Positions 18,331 to 28,207 of a stretch of DNA of 64,000 bases are shown in pieces. Below the pieces are notes generated by a model. It made no database searches. It saw only the letters and a program-made list of their open reading frames with translations, and was not told the DNA's origin. Numbering within the stretch: position 1 is the first letter of the stretch; each line of letters starts with the position of its first letter. The DNA lies in the NCBI RefSeq assembly GCF_022664535.1, contig NZ_JAKUJY010000010.1, forward strand, positions 1-64,000, in the 5' to 3' direction. The DNA is from Sphingobium trunci. GTDB taxonomy: Bacteria; Pseudomonadota; Alphaproteobacteria; Sphingomonadales; Sphingomonadaceae. The translations under genes were made by a program, and so were the position numbers.

Positions 18331-19359
18331 ATGCGGGTAGACCTGTTCGATTTCGACCTGCCGCCAGAGAGCATCGCGCTCCGGCCCGCGTCGCCGCGCG
18401 ATTCGGCCCGCCTGCTGTCCGTGTCCGGCGACAGGCCGTTCGAAGACCATATCGTACGCGACCTGCCGGGCCTGCTGCGTGCGGGCGACGTGCTGGTGTT
18501 CAACGATACCAAGGTCATCCCCGCCCAATTGGAGGGGATGCGTGGGCAGGCGAGGATCGGCGCCACGCTCCACAAGCGGCTCGGCCTGCGCCAATGGCAG
18601 GCCTTCCTGCGCAATGCCAAGCGGGTGCGCGACGGCGACCGGATCGATTTCGGCGCGGGAGTCACGGCCATTGCAGGCCCGCGCGATGAGGATGGCGGCG
18701 TCACGTTGAGCTTCGAGGGCGAGGAGCCGGTGGAACTGCTGCTGGAGCGGGCGGGGCGGATGCCGCTGCCGCCTTATATCGCCAGCAAGCGCCCCACCGA
18801 CGAGCGCGACCGCAGCGATTACCAGACCATGTTCGCGCGGGAGGATGGCGCCGTCGCGGCACCTACGGCAGCGCTGCATTTCACGCCCGAACTGATGGCG
18901 GCGCTGGGGGCGGCGGGCGTGGCGACGGAAACGCTGACCCTGCATGTCGGGGCCGGGACGTTCCTGCCGGTCAAGGCGGACGATACCGACGACCACCGGA
19001 TGCATGCCGAATGGGGGCGGATCGATCAGGCGACGGCGGACCGGCTGAATGCGGTGCGGCAGGCCGGAGGGCGCCTGATCGCGGTCGGCACGACCAGTCT
19101 GCGCCTGCTGGAAAGCGCGACCGGAGAGGATGGCATCATCCGTCCCTTCGCCGATGAGACGCGGATTTTCATCACGCCGGGCTATCGGTTCAGGGCGGTC
19201 GATGGGCTGATGACCAATTTCCATCTGCCCAAATCGACCTTGTTCATGCTGGTGAGCGCCCTGATGGGGCGGGAACGGATGCAGGCTGTCTATGCCCATG
19301 CGATTGCGCGGGGGTATCGCTTTTACAGCTACGGGGACAGCTCGCTCCTGATCCCATGA
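18331..19359 (+). CDS. queA: S-adenosylmethionine:tRNA ribosyltransferase-isomerase
   Basis: A 342-residue enzyme that makes epoxyqueuosine in tRNA from preQ1 and SAM. Family blocks are the opening [55 protein letters not shown], and the end [30 protein letters not shown]. Length is standard. tgt, its usual neighbour, is not downstream here; the next gene is a convergent LysR regulator. Confidence 0.96.
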   Translation: MRVDLFDFDLPPESIALRPASPRDSARLLSVSGDRPFEDHIVRDLPGLLRAGDVLVFNDTKVIPAQLEGMRGQARIGATLHKRLGLRQWQAFLRNAKRVRDGDRIDFGAGVTAIAGPRDEDGGVTLSFEGEEPVELLLERAGRMPLPPYIASKRPTDERDRSDYQTMFAREDGAVAAPTAALHFTPELMAALGAAGVATETLTLHVGAGTFLPVKADDTDDHRMHAEWGRIDQATADRLNAVRQAGGRLIAVGTTSLRLLESATGEDGIIRPFADETRIFITPGYRFRAVDGLMTNFHLPKSTLFMLVSALMGRERMQAVYAHAIARGYRFYSYGDSSLLIP

Positions 19360-19430
19360 GCGGGATGAGGGGGGGATTCTCTCCTCCCTGAAGGGACGGG
19401 GACTTTGGCGATTGATGGCCGAAATCCGCC

Positions 19431-20291
19431 CTATTCCGCCAGCGCCGCCGCCAAAGCCTTCAGCACGGGCGTGTCCCGCAACCCTGCCGCCCGCGCGCCA
19501 TAGAGGAAGCCCACCGAGCGCCGCTCCCCGAAATCCCTGAGCGCCACCCGCGTCATCCCCGGCCAGCGATAGCTGTCCGGCATGACCGTGATGCCCAGCC
19601 CCGCCGCGACCATCTGCATCACTCGCTCGTCATTGGTCGAACGCAAGGTGAAATGCGGGCGAACCCCACGATCGACGAAATGGCGGCTGGTGGCGGACAG
19701 CGCCTCGCAATGGCGCCGCACGATCATGGTTTCGGCCGCCAGTTCCTCCGCCGTCACCATCTGCCGCTCGGCCAGGCGATGATCGCTGGCCATGGCGATG
19801 CCATAGCCCTCCTCTATGACCGGCTGCGTCGCGAAACGGTCCACGCCCGGCCGGATGAGGCTGAACGCCACGTCGATGCGTTCCGCGTCCAGCCGGCCCA
19901 ATAATTCGCGTTCGCTGCCGGGGATGAATTCGATCCGGCCCTGCTGCGCGGGCGGGCAGCTTGCCAAGGCGCGGGCCACGGCTTCTCCCGGAATGCTGAG
20001 GAGCAGGCCGATGCGCAGCACTGGGGCCTGTTCCGTTCTTTCTCCCGCCAGTTCGGCGAGGTTGAACTCGCGCTCGATCCGCCGGGCATGGGTGAGCAGC
20101 CGGGCGCCCGCTTCGGTCAGTTCGACCCGCTGGTTGCTGCGCAGGAACAAAGGCGCGCCGACGGCCTGTTCCAGCTTGGCGATACCGACCGACAGCGTCG
20201 GTTGCGATACCAGGCAATGAGCGGCGGCGCGGGAGAAATTGCCTTGGTCGACGACCGCGAGAAAATAGCGCAGCAGATAGCGTTCGATCAT
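19431..20291 (-). CDS. LysR-family transcriptional regulator, next to the leucine catabolic genes
   Basis: A 286-residue regulator. The N-terminal winged helix (RYFLAVVDQGNFSRAAAHCLVSQPTLSVGIAKLEQAVG) is followed by the two-lobed effector domain. It is divergent from isovaleryl-CoA dehydrogenase with an 87-base spacer, so it is the likely regulator of that operon. Leucine operons of other bacteria more often use MerR-type LiuR or TetR regulators, which makes the LysR neighbour slightly unusual. The effector is unknown. Confidence 0.88.
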   Translation of the reverse strand: MIERYLLRYFLAVVDQGNFSRAAAHCLVSQPTLSVGIAKLEQAVGAPLFLRSNQRVELTEAGARLLTHARRIEREFNLAELAGERTEQAPVLRIGLLLSIPGEAVARALASCPPAQQGRIEFIPGSERELLGRLDAERIDVAFSLIRPGVDRFATQPVIEEGYGIAMASDHRLAERQMVTAEELAAETMIVRRHCEALSATSRHFVDRGVRPHFTLRSTNDERVMQMVAAGLGITVMPDSYRWPGMTRVALRDFGERRSVGFLYGARAAGLRDTPVLKALAAALAE

Positions 20292-20378
20292 AGACAGAAA
20301 CTATACACTATCCTGCGTGGTTTCAATTTTTCCTGGCGTTCGTTGAACGATAGGATGCGCGCCAAGGAGAGCCTTGCC

Positions 20379-21524
20379 ATGACCGATTTCGATTTTGCCC
20401 TCGGCGAGAATGCGGAGATGATCCGCGAAACCACGGCGCGCTTCGCCGCTGATCGCATTGCTCCGCTGGCGGCGGAGATCGATGCGAAGGACTGGTTTCC
20501 GCGCGACTTGTGGCCGGAAATGGGAGCGCTGGGCCTGCATGGCATCACCGTCGATGAGGCGGATGGCGGGCTGGGTCTGGGCTATCTGGAGCATGTGGTC
20601 GCGCAGGAAGAGGTGGCGCGGGCCTCGGCATCCATAGGCCTGAGCTACGGTGCGCACTCCAATCTCTGCGTCAACCAGATCCGCCGCTGGGCCAATGCGG
20701 AGCAGAAGGCACGCTATCTGCCCAGGCTGATTTCGGGCGAGCATGTCGGCTCGCTCGCCATGTCGGAAGCCGGGGCAGGATCGGACGTCGTGTCGATGAA
20801 GCTGCGCGCCGAGAAAAAGGGCGACCGCTACATACTGAACGGCACGAAATTCTGGATCACCAACGCGCCGGAAGCCGATACGCTGGTCGTCTATGCCAAG
20901 ACGGGCGAGGGATCGCGCGGCATCACCGCTTTCCTGATCGAGAAGGATTTTGCGGGCTTTTCCATCGGTCAGAAGATCGACAAGGTGGGAATGCGCGGTT
21001 CCCCCACCGCCGAACTGGTGTTCGACGATTGCGACGTGCCGGAAGAGAATGTGATGGGGCCGCTGAATGGCGGCGTCGGCGTGCTGATGTCGGGGCTGGA
21101 TTATGAGCGGGCGGTGCTGGCGGGCATCCAGCTTGGCATCATGCAGGCCTGCCTCGACGTGGTGCTGCCCTATGTGCGCGAGCGCAGGCAGTTCGGCCAG
21201 CCCATCGGCGCCTTTCAGCTGATGCAGGCCAAGATCGCGGACATGTATGTCGCGCTCAACTCGGCGCGCGCCTATGTCTATGCGGTGGCGCGGGCCTGCG
21301 ACATGGGCAAGACCACCCGCTTCGACGCGGCGGGGGCCATCCTGCTGGCCAGCGAGAATGCGATGAAGGTCGCGCTGGAGGCGGTGCAGGCGCTGGGCGG
21401 GGCTGGCTATACGAAGGACTGGCCGGTCGAGCGTTACATGCGCGACGCGAAGCTGCTGGATATCGGGGCGGGGACCAATGAAATCCGCCGCATGTTGATC
21501 GGCCGCGAGCTGATCGGCGCGTGA
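20379..21524 (+). CDS. ivd: isovaleryl-CoA dehydrogenase
   Basis: A 381-residue acyl-CoA dehydrogenase that oxidises isovaleryl-CoA to 3-methylcrotonyl-CoA in leucine breakdown, passing electrons to ETF. FAD and acyl signatures are AMSEAGAGSDVVSMK and KDWPVERYMRDAKL. The catalytic Glu sits at 243 in LDYERAVLAG, the position used by isovaleryl-CoA dehydrogenases rather than the C-terminal site of MCAD-type enzymes. The start at 20379 (MTDFDFALG) follows AAGGAGAG. First gene of the leucine island. Confidence 0.94.
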   Translation: MTDFDFALGENAEMIRETTARFAADRIAPLAAEIDAKDWFPRDLWPEMGALGLHGITVDEADGGLGLGYLEHVVAQEEVARASASIGLSYGAHSNLCVNQIRRWANAEQKARYLPRLISGEHVGSLAMSEAGAGSDVVSMKLRAEKKGDRYILNGTKFWITNAPEADTLVVYAKTGEGSRGITAFLIEKDFAGFSIGQKIDKVGMRGSPTAELVFDDCDVPEENVMGPLNGGVGVLMSGLDYERAVLAGIQLGIMQACLDVVLPYVRERRQFGQPIGAFQLMQAKIADMYVALNSARAYVYAVARACDMGKTTRFDAAGAILLASENAMKVALEAVQALGGAGYTKDWPVERYMRDAKLLDIGAGTNEIRRMLIGRELIGA

Positions 21525-21525
21525 G

Positions 21526-21864
21526 CTATGGCCGTCCCACGAACAGGAAGCCGACCGCTGCCATGATGCAGAGGAAGGCGGCCAGATGGCGCCAGTGCAG
21601 CGGTTCGCCCAGCACGGTCACCATGAATCCGCCGAAGATCAGCAGGGCGATGGCTTCCTGCGCAACCTTGAGCTGGCCCGCGCTCCAGCCGCTGGCGAAG
21701 CCGAAGCGGTTGGCGGGCACGGCGAAGCAATATTCGACGAAGGCGATCCCCCAGCTGATCAGGATGACCGCGAAAAGGGGTTTGTTCATCCCGCCCTTCA
21801 GGTGCCAATACCAGGCGGTGGTCATGAACAGGTTGGAAATGGTGAGGAGCAGGATGGTCGGCAT
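21526..21864 (-). CDS. DMT-family (DUF486) small membrane protein
   Basis: A 112-residue protein with four predicted membrane helices. The pattern TISNLFMTTAWYWHLK, then SWGIAFVEYCFAVPANR and the final FLCIMAAVGFLFVGRP, is that of DUF486. This group of small proteins is related to the drug/metabolite transporter superfamily. It lies on the opposite strand inside the leucine island, one base after ivd ends, so it interrupts the operon orientation. Substrate unknown. Confidence 0.85.
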   Translation of the reverse strand: MPTILLLTISNLFMTTAWYWHLKGGMNKPLFAVILISWGIAFVEYCFAVPANRFGFASGWSAGQLKVAQEAIALLIFGGFMVTVLGEPLHWRHLAAFLCIMAAVGFLFVGRP

Positions 21865-21909
21865 GGATAGCCCCGCATATGCAACCGCAGGGCAGGGGAG
21901 CGCAAGAGC

Positions 21910-23511
21910 GTGACTGCGCCGCTTCTCGATACCAAGCTTTCGCCGGAGAGCGAGACCTTCCGCGCCAATGCCGCGCATAACCGCGCCTTGCGCGACGAAC
22001 TGCGCGAGAAGGTGGCTCAGGCGGCGCTCGGCGGCAGCGAGGCGGCGCGGGCGAAGCATGTGGCACGCGGCAAGCTGCTCCCCCGCGACCGGGTGGAGCG
22101 GTTGCTGGACCCCGGCAGCCCTTTTCTGGAAATCGGCCAGCTGACCGCCAACGACATGTATCAGGGCGAGGTGCCCGGCGCGGGCATGATCGCGGGGATC
22201 GGCCGGGTGTCGGGGCGGCAGGTGATGATCGTCTGCAACGACGCGACGGTGAAGGGCGGAACCTATTATCCGATGACCGTGAAGAAGCATCTCCGCGCGC
22301 AGGAGATTGCTTTGGAGAACCGGCTCCCTTGCGTCTATCTGGTCGACAGCGGCGGCGCGAACCTGCCCAACCAGGCGGAGGTCTTTCCCGACCGCGAGCA
22401 TTTCGGCCGCATCTTCTACAATCAGGCGCAGATGTCCGCGCGGGGCATCCCGCAGATCGCCTGCGTCATGGGCAGCTGCACGGCGGGCGGCGCCTATGTG
22501 CCCGCCATGTCGGACGAGACGGTGATCGTGCGCCATCAGGGGACGATCTTCCTTGCTGGGCCGCCGCTGGTGCAGGCCGCAACGGGCGAGGTCATCAGCG
22601 CGGAGGATTTGGGCGGGGCGGAGGTGCATGGCCGCCGATCCGGCGTGGTTGATCATGTCGCGGAGAATGACGAACATGCGCTGACCATCGTGCGGGACAT
22701 CGTCTCGACCTTGCAGCCTGCGCCTGACATCGATCTCAACCTGCGCGAGCCCAAGGCGCCGAAATATGATCCGGAGGAGCTTTACGGCATCGTGCCCCAG
22801 GATGTGCGGGCGCCCTATGATGTGCGTGAAGTCATTGCGCGGATCGTCGACGGCAGCGAATTTCATGAGTTCAAGGCGCTCTACGGCACGACCCTCGTTT
22901 GCGGCTTTGCCCATATCTGGGGGATGCCGGTGGCGATCCTGGCCAATAATGGCGTGCTGTTCAGCGAGAGCGCGCAGAAGGGCGCGCATTTCATCGAACT
23001 CGCCTGCCAGCGGCGCATCCCCTTGCTGTTCCTCCAGAATATCTCCGGCTTCATGGTCGGCGGCAAATATGAGGCGGAGGGGATCGCCAAGCATGGCGCC
23101 AAGCTGGTGACGGCGGTGGCGACGGCCAGCGTGCCCAAGATCACCGTGCTGATCGGCGGCAGCTTCGGCGCGGGCAATTATGGCATGTGCGGCCGGGCCT
23201 ATAGCCCGCGCTTCCTCTTTACCTGGCCCAACAGCCGAATCTCCGTGATGGGCGGCGAGCAGGCGGCGAGCGTGCTGGCGACCGTCCATCGCGATGCGGC
23301 GAAGTGGACGCCGGAAGAAGCCGAAGCCTTCAAGGCGCCGATCCGCCGGAAATATGAGGATGAAGGCAATCCCTATCACGCCACCGCGCGGCTGTGGGAC
23401 GATGGGGTGATCGACCCCGCCCAGACCCGCGACGTGCTGGGCCTCGCCTTCGCCGCCACGCTCAACGCTCCAGTCGAGGAGGCGCCCCGCTTCGGGGTGT
23501 TCCGCATGTGA
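21910..23511 (+). CDS. mccB: methylcrotonyl-CoA carboxylase, carboxyltransferase (beta) subunit
   Basis: A 533-residue carboxyltransferase of the acyl-CoA carboxylase family. In partnership with the biotin subunit it carboxylates 3-methylcrotonyl-CoA to 3-methylglutaconyl-CoA. Conserved blocks are the [24 protein letters not shown] opening, [41 protein letters not shown] and [16 protein letters not shown]. The last two and the neighbouring ivd point to methylcrotonyl-CoA rather than propionyl-CoA. Start is GTG at 21910. The stop overlaps the GTG of the biotin subunit by 4 bases. Confidence 0.93.
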   Translation: MTAPLLDTKLSPESETFRANAAHNRALRDELREKVAQAALGGSEAARAKHVARGKLLPRDRVERLLDPGSPFLEIGQLTANDMYQGEVPGAGMIAGIGRVSGRQVMIVCNDATVKGGTYYPMTVKKHLRAQEIALENRLPCVYLVDSGGANLPNQAEVFPDREHFGRIFYNQAQMSARGIPQIACVMGSCTAGGAYVPAMSDETVIVRHQGTIFLAGPPLVQAATGEVISAEDLGGAEVHGRRSGVVDHVAENDEHALTIVRDIVSTLQPAPDIDLNLREPKAPKYDPEELYGIVPQDVRAPYDVREVIARIVDGSEFHEFKALYGTTLVCGFAHIWGMPVAILANNGVLFSESAQKGAHFIELACQRRIPLLFLQNISGFMVGGKYEAEGIAKHGAKLVTAVATASVPKITVLIGGSFGAGNYGMCGRAYSPRFLFTWPNSRISVMGGEQAASVLATVHRDAAKWTPEEAEAFKAPIRRKYEDEGNPYHATARLWDDGVIDPAQTRDVLGLAFAATLNAPVEEAPRFGVFRM

Positions 23512-25406
23512 TCCAGTCCCTACTCATAGCCAATCGCGGCGAGATTGCCTGCCGCATCATCCGCACCGCGCGCCGTCTCGGCATCCGGACGGTGGCGGTC
23601 TATTCCGACGCCGACGCGAAGGCGCTCCATGTCCGGCAAGCAGATGAGGCCGTGCATATCGGCGCGTCGCCCGCGCGCGAATCCTATCTTGTGGGCGATC
23701 GGATCATCGCTGCCGCCAGGGCGAGCGGGGCGGAGGCGATCCATCCAGGTTACGGTTTCCTCTCGGAAAATGCGAATTTCGCACAGGCCGTGATCGATGC
23801 GGGCCTGATATGGGTCGGCCCGAATCCTGCCAGCATCACCGCCATGGGGCTGAAGGACGCCGCCAAGACGCTGATGGCCGACGCGGGCGTGCCGGTCACG
23901 CCCGGTTATCAGGGCGCGGATCAGGGCGCGGAGCGGCTGAAGGCCGAAGCCGACGCCATCGGCTATCCCGTCCTCATCAAGGCGGTCGCGGGCGGCGGCG
24001 GCAAGGGGATGCGGCGGGTGGACGCTGCGGCGGATTTTGCCGATGCATTGCTTTCCTGCCAGCGGGAGGCGGCGTCCTCCTTCGGCAACGATCAGGTGCT
24101 GATCGAAAAATATATCCTCTCGCCCCGCCATATCGAGGTGCAAGTGTTCGGGGACAGCCATGGACAGGTCGTCCATCTGTTCGAGCGCGACTGCTCGCTC
24201 CAGCGCCGCCACCAGAAGGTGATCGAGGAAGCCCCGGCGCCCGGCATGGACGAAGCGACGCGGCAGGCGATCTGCGGCGCGGCGGTGCGGGCGGCGCAGG
24301 CGGTGGACTATGTGGGTGCGGGCACCATCGAGTTCATTGCCGATGCGAGCGAGGGCCTGCGCGCCGACCGCATCTGGTTCATGGAGATGAACACCCGGCT
24401 CCAGGTCGAGCATCCGGTGACGGAGGAGATTACCGGCGTCGATCTGGTCGAATGGCAGCTCCGCGTGGCGAGCGGCGAACCGCTGCCGAAAAGGCAGGAG
24501 CAACTGTCGATCAACGGCCACGCCATCGAGGCGCGGCTCTATGCCGAAGATCCTGCCAGGGGATTTCTGCCCAGCCCTGGCCGAATCGACCGGCTGCTGT
24601 TCGACTATCGCGCCCGCGTGGAAACGGGCGTGGAAGAGGGGGATAGCGTCAGTTCCTTCTACGACCCCATGATCGCCAAGGTCATTTGCCATGGCAAGGA
24701 TCGGGAGGTCGCGCGCCTTGATCTGCTCCGCTGGCTGGACAGCAGCTTTGTTGGGCCGCTGCACACGAACAAGCCCTTCCTCCATGCCTGTCTCGCCATG
24801 CCGGATTTTGCCGAGGCTCGTCTCGACACTGGCCTGATTGAACGACAGGGAGAGGCGCTGACGACGATTGAGGGTCCTTCCGATCGCGTCCTTGCAGCGG
24901 CTGGCCAGCGTTTTCGCAGGGACTGGCTCGATCATAGCCGATGGGAAGACCGCCCCTTTCGGGAAGGGCTGTTCGGCTTCCGGCTTAACCGGCCGTCGAA
25001 AACGAAGGTCGACTTGTTCGTGGACGGCCGCCATGTCATCGCGGAAGCGAAATCCAGCGACCTGCGAACGGGCCTTTGCTCCGATATGGAGCGTGACGGC
25101 ACGATCATCGTGACGGAGGCAGGCCAGAGCTGGTTCTTTGCGCTGAGCGCGCCGGTCACGGCGGGCGGCACGGCTGCATCGGACGGCGCGATCCTTTCCC
25201 CGATGCCGGGACGGATCATTGCCGTCGCCGTGGCCAAGGGCGAGAGGGTCGCCAAGGGCCAGAAGCTGGTCACATTGGAGGCGATGAAGATGGAACACAG
25301 CCTTGTCGCGCCCTTCGATGGCGTGGTGGCGGAACTGGACGCAGCCGAAGGCGAGCAGGTCAGCGAAGGCACGCAACTGGTGCTGGTCGAGCGGGGAGAG
25401 GATTGA
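23508..25406 (+). CDS. mccA: methylcrotonyl-CoA carboxylase, biotin carboxylase/carrier (alpha) subunit
   Basis: A 632-residue protein with three parts: an N-terminal biotin carboxylase ([26 protein letters not shown], the ATP loop [28 protein letters not shown]), a linker domain, and a C-terminal biotin carrier domain with the biotinylated lysine in [10 protein letters not shown]. The start is GTG at 23508, overlapping the mccB stop, which indicates coupling. It works with MccB in leucine degradation. No ATG start fits the conserved beginning. Confidence 0.94.
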   Translation: MIQSLLIANRGEIACRIIRTARRLGIRTVAVYSDADAKALHVRQADEAVHIGASPARESYLVGDRIIAAARASGAEAIHPGYGFLSENANFAQAVIDAGLIWVGPNPASITAMGLKDAAKTLMADAGVPVTPGYQGADQGAERLKAEADAIGYPVLIKAVAGGGGKGMRRVDAAADFADALLSCQREAASSFGNDQVLIEKYILSPRHIEVQVFGDSHGQVVHLFERDCSLQRRHQKVIEEAPAPGMDEATRQAICGAAVRAAQAVDYVGAGTIEFIADASEGLRADRIWFMEMNTRLQVEHPVTEEITGVDLVEWQLRVASGEPLPKRQEQLSINGHAIEARLYAEDPARGFLPSPGRIDRLLFDYRARVETGVEEGDSVSSFYDPMIAKVICHGKDREVARLDLLRWLDSSFVGPLHTNKPFLHACLAMPDFAEARLDTGLIERQGEALTTIEGPSDRVLAAAGQRFRRDWLDHSRWEDRPFREGLFGFRLNRPSKTKVDLFVDGRHVIAEAKSSDLRTGLCSDMERDGTIIVTEAGQSWFFALSAPVTAGGTAASDGAILSPMPGRIIAVAVAKGERVAKGQKLVTLEAMKMEHSLVAPFDGVVAELDAAEGEQVSEGTQLVLVERGED

Positions 25407-25858
25407 TGGCAGGCCGCTATTATGACGAATGGCAGATCGGCGACCGGATCGCCCACGATATCCACCGCACGGTGACGGAAACCGACAATCTTCTGTTCAG
25501 CACGATGACCCACAATCCCCAGCCGCTGCATCTGGATATTGAGGCGGCCAAGGCGTCGGAATTCGGCCAGATCCTCGTCAACGGCACCTTCACCTTCGCG
25601 CTGATGGTCGGGCTGTCGGTAGGAGACACGACCTTGGGCACGCTGGTCGCCAATCTGGGCTATGACAAGCTGGTCATGCCCAAGCCCGTCTTCATCGGCG
25701 ACACCATGCGGGCGGACAGCGAAGTCATCGACCTCAAGGAAAGCCGGTCGCGTCCCGAAGCTGGCATCGTGACATTCGCGCACCACCTCTATAACCAGCG
25801 GGACGAAATGGTCTGCCAGTGCACGCGGACGGCATTGTTGAGGAAGAGGCCCGCATGA
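25406..25858 (+). CDS. MaoC-family hydratase
   Basis: A 150-residue hot-dog-fold enoyl-CoA hydratase-like protein. The hydratase motif region THNPQPLHLD and the FGQILVNGTFTFALMVGL helix are typical of the MaoC and mesaconyl-CoA hydratase groups. It starts on the base that ends mccA (TGATG) and its stop overlaps the next gene, so all are one transcription unit. In leucine operons this position is usually taken by methylglutaconyl-CoA hydratase of the crotonase type; a MaoC protein here may replace it or serve a different branch. Confidence 0.85.
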   Translation: MAGRYYDEWQIGDRIAHDIHRTVTETDNLLFSTMTHNPQPLHLDIEAAKASEFGQILVNGTFTFALMVGLSVGDTTLGTLVANLGYDKLVMPKPVFIGDTMRADSEVIDLKESRSRPEAGIVTFAHHLYNQRDEMVCQCTRTALLRKRPA

Positions 25859-26691
25859 AGCTCCGTTCGCTGTTGTTCGTTCCCGGTGATCGTCCCGAAC
25901 GCTTTGGCAAGGCGGCGGCCAGCGGCGCCGATGCCATCATCCTCGACCTGGAGGATTCGGTCGCGCCGGAACGCAAGGCTTTCGGACGCGACGCAATCGT
26001 GGAATGGCTGGCCTCTCCGCGCGACTGCATCGCCTTCGTCCGGGTGAACCCGCTGGATGGCGATCATACCCGCGCCGATCTTGCCGCCATATTGCCCGCG
26101 GCGCCCGACGGCATCATGCTGCCCAAGGCAGAGGGCGCGGCCAGCATCCATGCGCTGATCAGCCTTGCCGATGGCGCGAAGGTGCCATCGATCCTGCCGA
26201 TCGCGACCGAAACGCCTTCGGCCATTTTCGAGCTGGGCACGTTCCGGCAGGTCAAGGATCGGCTGGCGGGCCTGACCTGGGGGGCGGAAGATCTGCCAGC
26301 TTCGGTTGGCGCCATCACCGCGCGCGAGGAGGATGGCCGCTATACCGCTCCCTTCGAGCTGGCGCGTAGCCTGACCCTGTTCGCCGCCCATGCCGCTGGC
26401 GTCCCGGCGATCGATACGGTCTTCCCCCGGATCGATGCGACGCACGAGTTCAGCGCCCATGTCGGGCGGGCGCGGCGCGACGGCTTTACCGGCATGATGG
26501 CGATCCATCCGGTCCAGGTCGGGACGATCAACGAAGGCTTCACTCCGACGGTGGAAGAGATCGCGCGGGCGAGGGCCGTGATCGAGGCCTTCGAGACCAA
26601 TCCCGGCGCGGGCGTGCTGAAGCTCGACGGCAAGATGATCGACCGCCCGCATCTCGTCCAGGCGCAAAGGGTCATGGCCGCCGCCGAATGA
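25855..26691 (+). CDS. HpcH/HpaI (CitE-like) CoA-ester lyase
   Basis: A 278-residue TIM-barrel lyase. LRSLLFVPGDRPERFGKAAASGADAIILDLEDSV is the family signature, with the metal-ligand acids in LDLEDSV and TWGAEDL and the arginine in FVRVNPL. Such enzymes cleave malyl-, citramalyl- or similar beta-hydroxyacyl-CoAs. In the leucine pathway the final step is HMG-CoA lyase, an unrelated family that is absent here. Whether this protein takes that step is a guess. ATGA overlap with the hydratase. Confidence 0.87.
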   Translation: MKLRSLLFVPGDRPERFGKAAASGADAIILDLEDSVAPERKAFGRDAIVEWLASPRDCIAFVRVNPLDGDHTRADLAAILPAAPDGIMLPKAEGAASIHALISLADGAKVPSILPIATETPSAIFELGTFRQVKDRLAGLTWGAEDLPASVGAITAREEDGRYTAPFELARSLTLFAAHAAGVPAIDTVFPRIDATHEFSAHVGRARRDGFTGMMAIHPVQVGTINEGFTPTVEEIARARAVIEAFETNPGAGVLKLDGKMIDRPHLVQAQRVMAAAE

Positions 26692-26695
26692 AGGA

Positions 26696-26720
26696 AGGCC
26701 CGGCCTGGCGGCCGGGCCTT
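26696..26720. terminator. bidirectional intrinsic terminator
   Basis: Perfect stem of AGGCCCGGCC and GGCCGGGCCT around the loop TGGC. It follows the CoA-ester lyase and lies before the convergent DUF2171 gene. Only a short T-run follows. Confidence 0.75.
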
Positions 26721-26734
26721 TCGATTCGTGCCGG

Positions 26735-27658
26735 TCAGCGATACCGGCCCTTTTCATGCGTCGAGCCACCGATGCCGCTGCCATCCTCTTCATCGTCGCG
26801 CGATCCGAACAGCGCCTGCTGCTCGCGTTCCGTGCGCCAGGCCGACTGCGCCTGATCGGCGGTGCGTTCCAGCGTCACTTTCTGCGCATCGACCGACTGG
26901 ATCCAGGACGACGGGATCGAATGATGCACGCCGCCGGCCTCCTGGTCGCTCTTGGTCAGGATGATGCGGTCGCCCCGCACCTTGTCCACCGTGCCGATAT
27001 GTTCGCCGTCGCTGCCGACCACCTCCATATGCTCGCGCACCTGCTGCACCGCGCGCCGCTGTTCGCCGCGCCGGTTGCGCCAGCTGCCGAATTCGCTGTT
27101 GAAGCGATCGCGATTTTCCCGCTGATATTCGGCATAGTCGCGATCCAGCTCGTTGATGCGCTGTTGCCGCCAGGCATAATAGTTGGCGTCATGATGCTCG
27201 CCATAATCATGGTTGGGGCCATAGGCGCGGACCCGATAGCCATGATCCTCGCTGCCATAGCCGCTGCGCTCGCCGGTATAGGGCGCATAGCCCCGATTGG
27301 GCAGATATCGGTTGCTGCTGGAAGCCGATGCATAGCCGACGCGGCTGCTCTGGTCGCGCGGATCGCCATAGGGGCGGTTGTAATAATCGTCATATTCGCG
27401 GCGGCGTTCGGCCTCTTCATCGCCGAACCAGCTGCGAATCTCATCCCCCGCGCGGTCGAAAAAGCCCCGGTCGTCGGGGTTGTAGTCGTCGGGCGATTGC
27501 CTGTCCCTGGACCCGCCATAGGCCGATCCGCCGAACTGGCCACGCGTGCCATAGCGATAGCCGCGATCGTCCTGCCAGCCGCGCTGCCCGCGATAACGAC
27601 CCGTCTCGCCATAGTCGCGGTCGCTGTCACCATAGCGCCGTCCGCCTTGGTAACCCAT
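26735..27658 (-). CDS. DUF2171 protein with an arginine/tyrosine/glycine-rich N-terminus
   Basis: A 307-residue protein. The first ~60 residues are Gly/Arg/Tyr/Asp-rich low-complexity sequence, and then comes a DRAGDEIRSWFGDEEAERRR block (a conserved SWFGD-type motif). The C-terminal ~80 residues form a DUF2171 domain (HMEVVGSDGEHIGTVDKV to KVTLER), related to PRC barrels. Charged, likely cytosolic. In sphingomonads such proteins are linked to general stress, but the sequence does not show it. Start at 27658 follows AGGAGAC. Confidence 0.82.
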   Translation of the reverse strand: MGYQGGRRYGDSDRDYGETGRYRGQRGWQDDRGYRYGTRGQFGGSAYGGSRDRQSPDDYNPDDRGFFDRAGDEIRSWFGDEEAERRREYDDYYNRPYGDPRDQSSRVGYASASSSNRYLPNRGYAPYTGERSGYGSEDHGYRVRAYGPNHDYGEHHDANYYAWRQQRINELDRDYAEYQRENRDRFNSEFGSWRNRRGEQRRAVQQVREHMEVVGSDGEHIGTVDKVRGDRIILTKSDQEAGGVHHSIPSSWIQSVDAQKVTLERTADQAQSAWRTEREQQALFGSRDDEEDGSGIGGSTHEKGRYR

Positions 27659-27864
27659 AGTCCGTCTCCTTGTCTGCTTTCCGACGGCCCCCGATAGCGG
27701 AACCGTCACCGCACCAATGTGCATGCCCGCGCATCGTTCCGGGCGTTACGCAGGGGTAATGTCCCGCCTTTGCCCCGGCAGATCGACCGGCGCGGCGGGT
27801 TGCATTTTTGCGCAAAAAGACCGTTGCAAGGGGGAAAGGGCTCGCCTATAGGCAGCGCTCCTTT

Positions 27865-27940
<76 letters not shown>

Positions 27941-27943
27941 TTT

Positions 27944-27971
27944 CTCTTTGATTTCATGGGAAATCAAAGAG
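27944..27971 (+). terminator. hairpin immediately downstream of tRNA-Ala
   Basis: A perfect 12-base stem, CTCTTTGATTTC against GAAATCAAAGAG, with the 4-base loop ATGG, three bases after the CCA end. It lacks a long T-run but is the obvious 3' boundary of the tRNA transcript. Confidence 0.65.
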
Positions 27972-28173
27972 GATCGGGAATCCCCTCGATGGGGCATATG
28001 ATCCAGCATTTGCAGATGGGAACGGGTGTTTGCGCCTGTTCGATCGCTCAGTCAGAGCGTGCAGCTGTTTTGCCGCCGGCCCAATCTCCCGACAGCGGAT
28101 TTTGAACGGTGAACGGCCATCATAAATTCGATCCCGGCGGGATTGCCTTGGGGGGAACGGGATCAAGCCCTAT

Positions 28174-28205
28174 GCTCTCCCTCTCAACCGTTTCGAAGGG
28201 AGAGC
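28174..28205 (+). promoter_or_regulatory. ribosome-site hairpin upstream of the nitrobindin-like gene
   Basis: GCTCTCCC (28174-28181) can pair perfectly with GGGAGAGC (28198-28205), which contains the Shine-Dalgarno of the gene starting at 28208. The pairing would hide the ribosome site. No ligand or protein partner is known. Confidence 0.45.
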
Positions 28206-28207
28206 CC

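Noticed and set aside
21526..23379. Minus-strand 617-codon frame that would extend the DUF486 protein
   Set aside because: Only its last 112 codons form the membrane protein. The rest is the complement of mccB.
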